DNA of 15,090 nucleotides from Actinomycetes bacterium (GTDB taxonomy: Bacteria > Actinomycetota > Actinomycetes > Actinomycetales > Dermabacteraceae): the NCBI GenBank assembly GCA_023389045.1, contig JAEWEZ010000106.1:1-15090 (forward strand), in the 5' to 3' direction. The translations under genes and the position numbers were made by a program. This document shows, piece after piece, positions 1 through 5,898 of this stretch. The notes under the pieces were generated by a model, which was not told where the DNA came from, made no database searches, and was given only the letters and a program-made list of their open reading frames with translations. Numbering within the stretch: the stretch's first letter is position 1; the number at the start of each line of letters is the position of its first letter.

Positions 1-60
1 CTTCATGAGCGTGAGAGTGCCCGCGCGGAGGGCTCTGTGCTTCCAAAGGAGCCGACATGA
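1..60 (+). CDS. 3' end of an upstream gene (partial), possible
   Basis: Reading from base 1, this frame is open and ends at a TGA at 58-60 that overlaps the mrp ATG at 57 as ATGA. The visible tail is about 19 residues, charged and rich in Arg, Glu and Ala. An ATGA overlap is typical of translational coupling, and two other minus-strand junctions in this window show it. In many actinobacteria a DUF1003 membrane protein precedes mrp, which would fit a charged C-terminus, but too little is visible to identify the protein. The open frame could also be chance over 60 bases. Confidence 0.35.
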   Translation, partial: LHERESARAEGSVLPKEPT

Positions 61-1223
61 GCCCGACGACTCCCCCCGAGACCCCCGAGGATGCCGCCGC
101 GGATCCGCGCCTCGCCAAGATCCACGAGGCGCTCTCGCATGTGATCGACCCCGAGATTCAACGCCCCATCACCGAGCTCGGCATGGTCGGGGAAGCGCGG
201 ATCGATGAGCAGGATGTCGCGCATGTGACGGTGCTCGTGACGATCGACGGCTGCCCTATGCGCGACCGGATCGAGCAGGATGCCGCCGAGGCCGTGGCAA
301 CCGTGCCAGGCCTCGCCGGGGTGCGCGTGGATTCCGAGGCCATGACTCCTGAGCAGCGGGAGGAACTCACCAATCGCCTGCGTCAGGGCCGCCGCACCAT
401 CCCCTTCAATAAACCCGGAACCCTCACCCGGATCTTCGCCGTCTGCTCCGGTAAGGGCGGGGTCGGCAAATCCACGGTCACCGCAAACCTTGCCGCCGCG
501 ATGGCCCAGCAGGGGCTGAGCGTGGGCGTGATCGACGCAGATATCCACGGCTTTTCCATGCCCGGCATGTTCGGGGTCACCGACCGCCCCACCAAGGTGG
601 GCGACCTGCTCATGCCCCCGACCGCGCATGGCGTGGCGGTGATGAGCATCGGCATGTTCGTTCCGCAGGGGCAGGCAGTGGTGTGGCGCGGCCCCAAAAT
701 GCACCGGGCGATCGAACAGTTCGCCGCCGATGTGTTCTGGGGTGACCTGGACGTTCTCCTTCTCGATCTGCCGCCCGGCACCGGCGATGTGGCCATCTCC
801 GTGGCGCAGCTCCTCCCGGCAGCGCAGATGCTGGTGGTGACCACGCCGCAGCAATCGGCCGCCTCGGTGGCAGAACGCGTCGGTTCGCTCGCCACCTCCA
901 CCGGCCAGGAAATCGTCGGCGTGGTGGAAAACATGGCGGGGCTTCACCTGCCCGATGGCACGGCCATGGATGTGTTCGGCAGCGGCGGTGGTGACCGCGT
1001 GGCCGCGACTCTCGCCTCCGCTGTCGGGCATGACGTTCCGGTGCTCGGGCGGATTCCCCTGGATCCGGCGCTTCGGGAGGGGGCCGACGGGGGTGTTCCC
1101 CTGGTGACCTCTGCTCCGCATTCCCCGGCGGCGCTGGCGCTCAGCGGCGTGGCCTCAGCGCTCACGCATCGGCCGCGGGGGCTTGCCGGGAAAACTCTGC
1201 CGCTCTCGGTGCGGCGCTCCTGA
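57..1223 (+). CDS. mrp: Mrp/ApbC-family P-loop ATPase, iron-sulfur cluster carrier
   Basis: This 388-residue protein is a cytoplasmic Mrp/NBP35/ApbC-type ATPase, a family that carries iron-sulfur clusters to apo-proteins. Residues about 18-112 form a MIP18/DUF59 domain with the conserved Cys in GCPM (Cys66). The P-loop ATPase domain follows, with the deviant Walker A SGKGGVGKST at 131-140 and DLPPGTGD at 237-244. Where many Mrp proteins carry a CxxC pair after the NM motif, this one reads NMAGLHLPDG (about 292-301) with no Cys. From memory, mycobacterial Mrp looks the same, so this appears to be a lineage feature. The ATG is preceded by AAAGGAG at 5-nt spacing, which fixes the start. It converges with tatB. 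Family assignment is firm; client proteins are unknown. Confidence 0.96.
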   Translation: MSPTTPPETPEDAAADPRLAKIHEALSHVIDPEIQRPITELGMVGEARIDEQDVAHVTVLVTIDGCPMRDRIEQDAAEAVATVPGLAGVRVDSEAMTPEQREELTNRLRQGRRTIPFNKPGTLTRIFAVCSGKGGVGKSTVTANLAAAMAQQGLSVGVIDADIHGFSMPGMFGVTDRPTKVGDLLMPPTAHGVAVMSIGMFVPQGQAVVWRGPKMHRAIEQFAADVFWGDLDVLLLDLPPGTGDVAISVAQLLPAAQMLVVTTPQQSAASVAERVGSLATSTGQEIVGVVENMAGLHLPDGTAMDVFGSGGGDRVAATLASAVGHDVPVLGRIPLDPALREGADGGVPLVTSAPHSPAALALSGVASALTHRPRGLAGKTLPLSVRRS

Positions 1224-1331
1224 GCGTCACATCACCAAGTCCGTCAGCGGCACGTTATCAGCGCTACGGCTAGCAAAAGGACCGCGGGCAGGAATCTAAG
1301 ACATCCACGCCGGGGCCGAGGGGTATGCCGC
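1224..1331. other. mrp-tatB convergent intergenic region
   Basis: This spacer separates the convergent ends of mrp and tatB. I see only short imperfect inverted repeats, such as GCTA-CGGC-TAGC near 1263-1274, and no strong hairpin with a T-run. A terminator is expected here but cannot be supported. Confidence 0.4.
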
Positions 1332-1793
1332 TCAGGTGGCTTCGGGGTCCCAGGGGGCGCGCTTCGGCCCCTCGTCCTCCATCGCCGAGGAGGAGCTGGA
1401 GCTGCTGGAGGCAGCTGCCTTCGCGGCGGCCACCCCAGCGGCACCGCCGGTCGCGACGGTCAGTGATTCCTTCGAGGGAACCAGGTCATCCAGGGTGGTG
1501 TCACCCCAGGCCTCGCGAATAATCCGCCGCGGATCGTACTGGCGCGGATCGTATTTGCGCAGGTCATCGATGGCGATGCCCATCTCGTCTTCGACCGCGC
1601 TGCGGGACTCATCCACCCAGCGGCGTGCCTTACGCACCATCCGCACCACATTGCGGGTGTACTCCGGGAGCCGCTGGGGTCCCACGATCAGCACGAAGAC
1701 GATCAGGATGACGACGATCTCCCAGCCGCCGAACGCTCCTACCGACACACGTGCCCCCTGACCAGGCCGGCTCACAGCCGGCATCGACTTCAT
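1332..1793 (-). CDS. tatB: Sec-independent (twin-arginine) translocase subunit TatB
   Basis: TatB works with TatC in recognising folded proteins that carry twin-arginine signals. The protein has a single N-terminal membrane helix (about 25-38), then the family hinge GPQRLPEY (38-45), an amphipathic basic helix (RNVVRMVRKARRWV), and the YDPRQYDPRR segment that I recall from actinobacterial TatB. The tail is low complexity with an eight-Ser run (129-136) and an acidic end. The ATG at 1793 gives 153 aa with a GGAGAG element 8 nt upstream. A GTG at 1748 (residue 16), preceded by AGGGGG, would give 138 aa and the short extracellular N-terminus typical of the family, so it is a serious alternative. 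tatA and tatC are not in the window, and the sigE-rseA-htrA genes often found beside tatB are absent. Confidence 0.93.
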   Translation of the reverse strand: MKSMPAVSRPGQGARVSVGAFGGWEIVVILIVFVLIVGPQRLPEYTRNVVRMVRKARRWVDESRSAVEDEMGIAIDDLRKYDPRQYDPRRIIREAWGDTTLDDLVPSKESLTVATGGAAGVAAAKAAASSSSSSSSAMEDEGPKRAPWDPEAT

Positions 1794-1835
1794 CGAGACT
1801 GCTCTCCGCGCCGGATAGCGCGGCGGGCGTTGTCC

Positions 1836-1864
1836 ATTATGGCAGAGGCCACCGGGGAACGCGC
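1836..1864 (-). promoter_or_regulatory. Candidate tatB promoter (extended -10)
   Basis: On the minus strand, CATAAT at 1841-1836 is preceded by TGC, forming an extended -10 (TGC-CATAAT-GG). Transcription would start near 1829, giving a leader of about 35 nt to the ATG at 1793. At 17-bp spacing lies GCGCGT (1864-1859), not a classical -35. The same pair of elements recurs upstream of DUF3117. Confidence 0.4.
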
Positions 1865-1917
1865 GGCATGATCCAGGCGGCGGCGATACGCTGGGGGATC
1901 GGATTGGCAGCCCGGCT

Positions 1918-1939
1918 TGTCACGTCGCGTGTCACGTCG
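1918..1939 (+). repeat. Tandem 10-bp direct repeat upstream of the methyltransferase
   Basis: TGTCACGTCG occurs twice, at 1918-1927 and 1930-1939, with a 12-bp period. It sits within an 8-bp inverted repeat, GGGGATCG (1894-1901) and CGATCCCC (1943-1950). The arrangement lies 78-123 bp upstream of the methyltransferase start and could be an operator. That is inference only. Confidence 0.3.
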
Positions 1940-2016
1940 GAACGATCCCCATGATTCACACGGCCCGCGCCCCGCAGGGTGATTCGCGGCCCCGGCTCCT
2001 GGAGGAGGAGAAGCCC

Positions 2017-2670
2017 ATGGCATCGGGCAAGGCGGCAAGCTGGGCCCACGGCGAAGAGTTCCTGGACGAGGGCACCCTCTTCCCCCAGGAGGGGGTGCTC
2101 GCGCGTGCCCGGGAACGTGGCGCAGAGATTGGCGCTGCCCCGGTGCTCCCGGGAGCGGGGGCGATGATGCGGATGCTCGCGACCGCTGTCGGCGCGCGTG
2201 CCGCCGTGGAGATCGGCACCGGTTCCGGGGTCGGCTCCCTGTATCTGCTCTCCGGTATGTGTGCCGACGGGGTGCTCACCACGATCGATCCCGAGATTGA
2301 GAACCAGCGGGCGGCACGGGAAGCCTTTGCCGATGCGCAGATCCGCTCCACCCGCGTGCGCACCATCGCAGGGCAGCCGCGTGATGTGATTAGCCGCCTC
2401 ACCGATCACGCCTACGATCTGGTCTGCTTCCCCGCTCACGCACCCCATGCCCTGGACCTGCTCGATCATGCGCGGCGCCTGCTGCGCCCGGGTGGTGTCG
2501 TCGTGATCCCGCATGCCCTGTACCGGGACCGTGTGGCGGATCCGGCGGCCCGTGATGCGGTGACGCAGTCGGTGCGCGCACTCCTCGCGGCGGTACAGGA
2601 GGCTCCGGACCTCGTACCGGCCCTCACCGGCAGTGGCGACGGGGTTCTCGCCGCCGTGATGCGCCGCTAA
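2017..2670 (+). CDS. Class I SAM-dependent methyltransferase (O-methyltransferase-like)
   Basis: This 217-residue cytoplasmic protein resembles the actinobacterial O-methyltransferase encoded beside sigE in mycobacteria. The SAM-binding glycine loop is VEIGTGSGVGSL (64-75). An acidic ribose-binding position follows in TTIDPE (88-93), and motif III-like LLRPGGVVVIP is at 155-165. In catechol-type O-methyltransferases the strand after motif II ends in a metal-binding Asp-x-Asp, but here it reads LVCFPAHA (135-142), so the usual Mg2+ ligands seem absent and metal-dependent catechol methylation is doubtful. I chose ATG 2017 because GGAGGAGGAG ends 6 nt upstream. The in-frame ATG at 1951 lacks a ribosome binding site and adds an unconserved-looking stretch. 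The gene converges on DUF3117. The substrate is unknown. Confidence 0.88.
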   Translation: MASGKAASWAHGEEFLDEGTLFPQEGVLARARERGAEIGAAPVLPGAGAMMRMLATAVGARAAVEIGTGSGVGSLYLLSGMCADGVLTTIDPEIENQRAAREAFADAQIRSTRVRTIAGQPRDVISRLTDHAYDLVCFPAHAPHALDLLDHARRLLRPGGVVVIPHALYRDRVADPAARDAVTQSVRALLAAVQEAPDLVPALTGSGDGVLAAVMRR

Positions 2671-2715
2671 GCCCACACCCCTGGACGGAGCGACACCGCT
2701 TGCTCATCCCAGACA

Positions 2716-2755
2716 CAGCACGGCCCCGCATCCATGTGGATGCGGGGCCGTGCTG
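2716..2755. terminator. Bidirectional hairpin terminator, perfect 19-bp stem
   Basis: Positions 2716-2734 and 2737-2755 are perfectly complementary over 19 bp, formally leaving a 2-nt loop that would open to about 4-6 nt in RNA. It sits between the convergent methyltransferase and DUF3117 genes, 45 bp and 16 bp from their stops. There is no T-run on either side, so it may be a T-tail-less terminator of the kind reported in high-GC actinobacteria. Confidence 0.75.
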
Positions 2756-2771
2756 GTGCGTTCTGCTGCGC

Positions 2772-2942
2772 TCAGGCCTTGATGACGCCCTGCAGGGCAT
2801 CGCGCAGAGCCTCAGCCTCGGCCTCGTCGATCTCCACGACGAGACGCCCGCCCCCCTCGAGCGGGACACGCATGATGATGCTCCGACCTTCCTCGACGAC
2901 CTCGAGCGGTCCGTCACCGGTGCGCGGCTTCATAGCAGCCAT
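2772..2942 (-). CDS. DUF3117 conserved small protein
   Basis: This is a 56-residue protein starting MAAMKPRTGDGPLEVV, with the core GRSIIMRVPLEGGGRLVVE and an acidic helical tail. I recognise it as the DUF3117 family, nearly invariant across actinobacteria (Rv1211 in M. tuberculosis). No biochemical function is known to me. The true start is ATG 2942: AGGGAGG lies about 7 nt upstream and the family begins here, so the in-frame extension to 3020 is not coding. It is downstream of the dapE-LOG-membrane protein cluster with 144 bp between them, and it has its own candidate promoter and a structured leader. Confidence 0.95.
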   Translation of the reverse strand: MAAMKPRTGDGPLEVVEEGRSIIMRVPLEGGGRLVVEIDEAEAEALRDALQGVIKA

Positions 2943-2965
2943 TGGGGTGCCTCCCTTGTGATGTC

Positions 2966-3008
2966 GCTGATCCACTGGTGGCCCGTCCACGTAGGGGCCG
3001 GGATCAGC
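2966..3008 (-). promoter_or_regulatory. Structured 5' leader hairpin of the DUF3117 gene
   Basis: GCTGATCC (2966-2973) pairs perfectly with GGATCAGC (3001-3008), and GGCCC (2980-2984) pairs with GGGCC (2995-2999) inside it. The hairpin lies between the candidate promoter and the start codon, ending 24 nt before the ATG at 2942. It could control translation or mRNA stability. It matches no riboswitch class I can name. Confidence 0.4.
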
Positions 3009-3022
3009 ACGCGAGCACACCC

Positions 3023-3051
3023 ATTATCGCAGGTCCGCCGCGTTCACGCGC
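3023..3051 (-). promoter_or_regulatory. Candidate DUF3117 promoter (extended -10)
   Basis: On the minus strand, TGC-GATAAT-GG places an extended -10 at 3028-3023. GCGCGT (3051-3046) lies 17 bp upstream, the same hexamer and spacing as before tatB. The predicted start near 3016 gives a leader of about 74 nt containing the 2966-3008 hairpin. Confidence 0.42.
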
Positions 3052-3086
3052 GCACCGCTGTGGAATGGATCACCGGGAAGCCTCGA

Positions 3087-3269
3087 TCAGTGCTGGTCAT
3101 CGGCTGGTTTCCGGTGCGACGCGGTGCTTCCGGCCGGGGAGTCGCCGGCCCGTCGGCCCGGAGCACTCAGCCCGTCTCCGCCACGTCCAAGGGCGATGGC
3201 CACCCCGAGGATGGCAACAGTCAAGGCCACCCCCAGCAGGAACAGTACGATCACACTGACTGCAGTCAT
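3087..3269 (-). CDS. Small single-pass membrane protein
   Basis: This 60-residue protein has one hydrophobic helix (about residues 4-27), the sequence ALGRGGDGLSAPGRR, and a hydrophilic Ser/Pro/His tail. Its ATG overlaps the LOG stop as ATGA, with a GAGGTGGG element just upstream, so it is probably translated by coupling. No complete domain is recognisable. The helix followed by GRG and Leu/Pro-containing residues recalls the N-terminus of the DivIVA-domain membrane protein encoded near DUF3117 in mycobacteria (Rv1209). It could therefore be a reduced version that lost its DivIVA part. That link is inference from position and a short resemblance. Confidence 0.72.
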   Translation of the reverse strand: MTAVSVIVLFLLGVALTVAILGVAIALGRGGDGLSAPGRRAGDSPAGSTASHRKPADDQH

Positions 3270-4132
3270 CGCCCACCTCGCTCGCGCAGCTCAGACTCGG
3301 CGTCTCGCAGGGCGGTGAGTGCTTCCTCCGGGGTGTCCACCACGCGCACGAGGTCCACATCGGCCGGCATGATCATCCCGCCCTCGACCATGGTGCTGCG
3401 CAGCCAGTCCAGCAGCCCCTGCCAGTAGGAGCGGCCCACCAGGATCACGGGGAACATGGTGATCTTGTGGGTCTGCATGAGGCAGAGCGCCTCGAAGAGT
3501 TCGTCCATGGTGCCGAAGCCACCGGGCATCACGACGAAACCGCTGGAGTACTTCACGAACATGGTTTTGCGGGCGAAGAAGTAGCGGAAGTCCACACCGA
3601 GGTCAACCCACTCATTAATCCCCTGCTCATGCGGCAGTTCGATACCGAGACCCACCGAGACGCCACCGGCTTCCTTCGCGCCGCGGTTTCCGGCTTCCAT
3701 GATGCCGGGGCCGCCGCCGGTAATCACCGCGTAGCCCATCTGCGCGATGCCGCGGGCGATCTCGCGGGCTGCCTCATAGTGGGGGTGACCTTCGCGCACG
3801 CGCGCGGAGCCGAAGATCGAGATGGCCGGGCCGAGTTCGGCGAGCGCTCCGAACCCTTCCACGAACTCCGCCTGGATGCGCAGCACCCGCCACGGATCGG
3901 AATGCACCCACTGCCCGGGGCCGTCTTCCTCCAGCAGGCGCTGATCGGTGGTGCGGTCGGGGCGCTGGCTGCCGCGCAGGGTGATGGGTCCCTTGCGGTG
4001 GCGTTCCGGCTGGGCAGGCTGATCTGACTGCACCGGCTGCGCAGGCTGTGCAGGCTGCTCAGGCTGCGCTGGGTGGTCTGACTGCATCGGCTGCGGGTGC
4101 GGGGCGGACTCGTCGTGCTGGTTCAGCGTCAT
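3266..4132 (-). CDS. LOG-family nucleotide 5'-monophosphate phosphoribohydrolase (TIGR00730)
   Basis: LOG proteins release the base from nucleoside 5'-monophosphates. In plants and some bacteria the substrate is a cytokinin ribotide, but in other bacteria it is often uncertain. The 288-aa protein has the two signature motifs: TGGGPGIMEAGNRGA (138-152) and PGGFGTMDE (203-211). The N-terminal 50 residues are low complexity, Pro/Gln/Ala-rich, and carry an 18-residue tandem repeat (54-bp unit; DNA copies at 4023-4041 and 4077-4095 differ at one base in 19). This tail is probably disordered and dispensable for catalysis. The ATG at 4132 overlaps the dapE stop (ATGA) and the LOG stop overlaps the next gene, so three genes appear coupled. 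The upstream ribosome binding site is weak, as expected with coupling. Confidence 0.93.
   Translation of the reverse strand: MTLNQHDESAPHPQPMQSDHPAQPEQPAQPAQPVQSDQPAQPERHRKGPITLRGSQRPDRTTDQRLLEEDGPGQWVHSDPWRVLRIQAEFVEGFGALAELGPAISIFGSARVREGHPHYEAAREIARGIAQMGYAVITGGGPGIMEAGNRGAKEAGGVSVGLGIELPHEQGINEWVDLGVDFRYFFARKTMFVKYSSGFVVMPGGFGTMDELFEALCLMQTHKITMFPVILVGRSYWQGLLDWLRSTMVEGGMIMPADVDLVRVVDTPEEALTALRDAESELRERGGR
4023..4095. repeat. 54-bp tandem duplication within the LOG N-terminus
   Basis: Two 19-bp copies (4023-4041 and 4077-4095) are 54 bp apart and differ at one base. Shorter GCAGGCTG-type units lie between them. The array encodes repeated PAQP/QSD segments and stays in frame (18 codons), so copy-number change would alter tail length without frameshift. 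Confidence 0.7.
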
Positions 4133-5259
4133 GCCTGCAGAGTAGCGGCCGAGGGGTCCGGCATCAGATACCGTTCGAGCGTTTCCAGAGCGGTGTGCAG
4201 GTCCTGAACCGGCACATGCTCATCATCGGTGTGCGCAAGGAGCGGATCGCCGGGGCCGAAGTTCACGGCGGGCACGCCGAGGGCACTGAAGCGGGAGACG
4301 TCGGTCCAGCCCTGCTTCGCGCTGATCGACACACCCTCACCGAGAGCGGCCAGGAAGTCGCGGGCGGGAGCGGTGTCGAGCCCGGGCAGGGCACCCGCGG
4401 CCGCATCGGTCACCTCGATCTGCACATCCAGATCGGCCAGCAGATCGCGCACCAGCTTCTCGGCTTCCGCCACGCTCCGGTCGGGGGCGAAACGGTAGTT
4501 GACCAGGATGCTTGCACGATCAGGGATCACGTTCCCGGCCACTCCCCCGTCGATCATGACGGCGTTGAGGCATTCGCGGTATTCAAGACCGTCGATCACG
4601 GCGATGCGTGCCTCATGTGCGGCCAGGCGCTGTAGCACAGGAGCGAGGGCGTGGATCGCGTTCTCCCCCACCCAGTCGCGGGCGGAGTGGGCGGCGCGGC
4701 CGCGGCTGCTGACCCGCAGTTTCATCGTGCCTTTGCAGCCGCCTTCTACGCCGGCGCTGGTCGGTTCCCCGAGGATCGCAAAGTCCGCGGCCAGATAGTC
4801 GGGGTGCTCGGCTGCGATCCGGGTCAGGGAGTTATCGGCCGCATCCACTTCCTCATGGTCGTAGAAGATCCAGGTGAGGTCGGTGCGGGCGGCGTTCGCA
4901 CGGCAGGCGAGGGACAGCATCACCGCCACCCCACCTTTCATATCGCAGGAACCGCGGCCGGTGACCTCCTCGCGTCCCTCGCGGGTGCGCAGGGTGGAGG
5001 GCAGGTTGTGCGCCACCGGCACCGTGTCGAGGTGCCCGGCGATCAGCACGCGCTCGGGCAGTCCGCGATGGGTACGCGCGATGATCGTGTCGCCGTCGCG
5101 GATCACCTCCAGATGCGGGGCATGTGCCCGCAGGGCCACCTCCACGGCGTCGGCCAGGGCGCGTTCATTTCCGGAGACGGATTCAATGTCGATGATCGCG
5201 CGGGTGAGGGTGACGATGTCAGCGCGGGGGTCGAGAGTGGGGGTCGGCGACGTGCTCAT
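4129..5259 (-). CDS. dapE: Succinyl-diaminopimelate desuccinylase
   Basis: DapE hydrolyses N-succinyl-LL-diaminopimelate to LL-DAP and succinate, for peptidoglycan and lysine synthesis. The 376-aa protein is an M20 metallopeptidase with every expected zinc or catalytic residue visible: GHLDTVP (His76, Asp78), the bridging Asp106 in GRGSCDMKGG, DHEEV with Glu136 as base and Glu137, Glu165 in LGEPT, and His343 in LLAHTDDEHV. I chose ATG 5259 because the protein then begins just before the first family helix. The longer open frame to 5526 runs through the divergent DUF3817 gene and is not real. The ribosome binding site at 5259 is poor (GATGGG), so the start is slightly uncertain. It heads the coupled dapE-LOG-small membrane protein cluster and complements dapD, 4.2 kb away. 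Confidence 0.95.
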   Translation of the reverse strand: MSTSPTPTLDPRADIVTLTRAIIDIESVSGNERALADAVEVALRAHAPHLEVIRDGDTIIARTHRGLPERVLIAGHLDTVPVAHNLPSTLRTREGREEVTGRGSCDMKGGVAVMLSLACRANAARTDLTWIFYDHEEVDAADNSLTRIAAEHPDYLAADFAILGEPTSAGVEGGCKGTMKLRVSSRGRAAHSARDWVGENAIHALAPVLQRLAAHEARIAVIDGLEYRECLNAVMIDGGVAGNVIPDRASILVNYRFAPDRSVAEAEKLVRDLLADLDVQIEVTDAAAGALPGLDTAPARDFLAALGEGVSISAKQGWTDVSRFSALGVPAVNFGPGDPLLAHTDDEHVPVQDLHTALETLERYLMPDPSAATLQA

Positions 5260-5323
5260 GTGCCCATCGTGGCACGCTTGCTCCATCCTTCGGTTGATCC
5301 GCTGTTCAGGAGGGTTTGGGAGC
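5260..5323. promoter_or_regulatory. Divergent dapE / DUF3817 intergenic region
   Basis: Only 64 bp separate the two divergent starts, so both promoters must lie here or extend into coding sequence. AGGAGGG (5308-5314) serves the DUF3817 gene. I could not identify confident -10/-35 pairs for either direction. Confidence 0.4.
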
Positions 5324-5854
5324 ATGGGTGCCATGAGCGAACGTTTCCTTCCGGCCGACGGGCCTGCCGCCCCGGTTGAAACCTCCACTTCTTTCGTCGG
5401 TTCCCCGCGGCGCCTGTACCGCCTACTGGCCTTTGCCGAGATGGTCACCTGGACCCTGCTCATCGCAGGCATGGTCATGAAATACGCCCTGGAGTGGACG
5501 GAGCTCGGGGTGCGCATCGGCGGCATGATCCACGGTTTCGTGTTCCTCGCCTACTGCGTGGTCACGGTGCTGGTGGGGGTGGATGCCCGCTGGGGTATCG
5601 GCCGGATTCTGCTCGGTCTCGGCTCAGCGGTGATTCCGTATCTCACCGTGCCCTTTGAACGCTGGATGGAACGCTCCGGGCGCCTTCCGCGGCACTGGCG
5701 GCTTCAGCAGGAGGAGCCGCAGGGTCCGGTTGAATCTCTCGGAGCCCTGTATCTGCGCCGGCCCCTGCTGATGGCGCTTGTGACGCTGGTCGTGCTGGTG
5801 GCGGTGTTCTCGGGCCTGCGCTGGGCCGGGCCTCCCACCCGGTGGTTCGCCTGA
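5324..5854 (+). CDS. DUF3817 integral membrane protein
   Basis: This 176-residue protein has a polar N-terminus of about 30 residues and then about four predicted helices (roughly 34-54, 64-85, 92-110 and 148-164). The segment RLYRLLAFAEMVTWTLLI, the HGFVFLAYCVV helix and PFERWMER match the DUF3817 family of small membrane proteins, whose function I do not know. ATG 5324 has AGGAGGG 9 nt upstream. An ATG at 5333 in the same frame with GGGAG before it is an alternative that shortens the protein by three residues. It is divergent from dapE and converges on the FAD protein gene. Confidence 0.9.
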   Translation: MGAMSERFLPADGPAAPVETSTSFVGSPRRLYRLLAFAEMVTWTLLIAGMVMKYALEWTELGVRIGGMIHGFVFLAYCVVTVLVGVDARWGIGRILLGLGSAVIPYLTVPFERWMERSGRLPRHWRLQQEEPQGPVESLGALYLRRPLLMALVTLVVLVAVFSGLRWAGPPTRWFA

Positions 5855-5858
5855 GTAG

Positions 5859-5877
5859 AGCGGTGGTCTGATCCGCT
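5859..5877. terminator. Weak candidate terminator hairpin
   Basis: AGCGG (5859-5863) and CCGCT (5873-5877) can pair in the 44-bp gap between the convergent DUF3817 and FAD protein genes. The 5-bp stem with a 9-nt loop and no T-run is weak evidence, though a terminator is expected here. Confidence 0.25.
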
Positions 5878-5898
5878 GAGGTTGTGCTCGCCCGCGGC

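Noticed and set aside
3..1121. Long minus-strand open frame opposite mrp (372 aa)
   Set aside because: It is antisense to a clear Mrp ATPase, has no recognisable motif, and arises from high-GC codon bias.
5260..5526. N-terminal extension of DapE
   Set aside because: It overlaps the divergent DUF3817 gene and encodes residues unlike any M20 peptidase.
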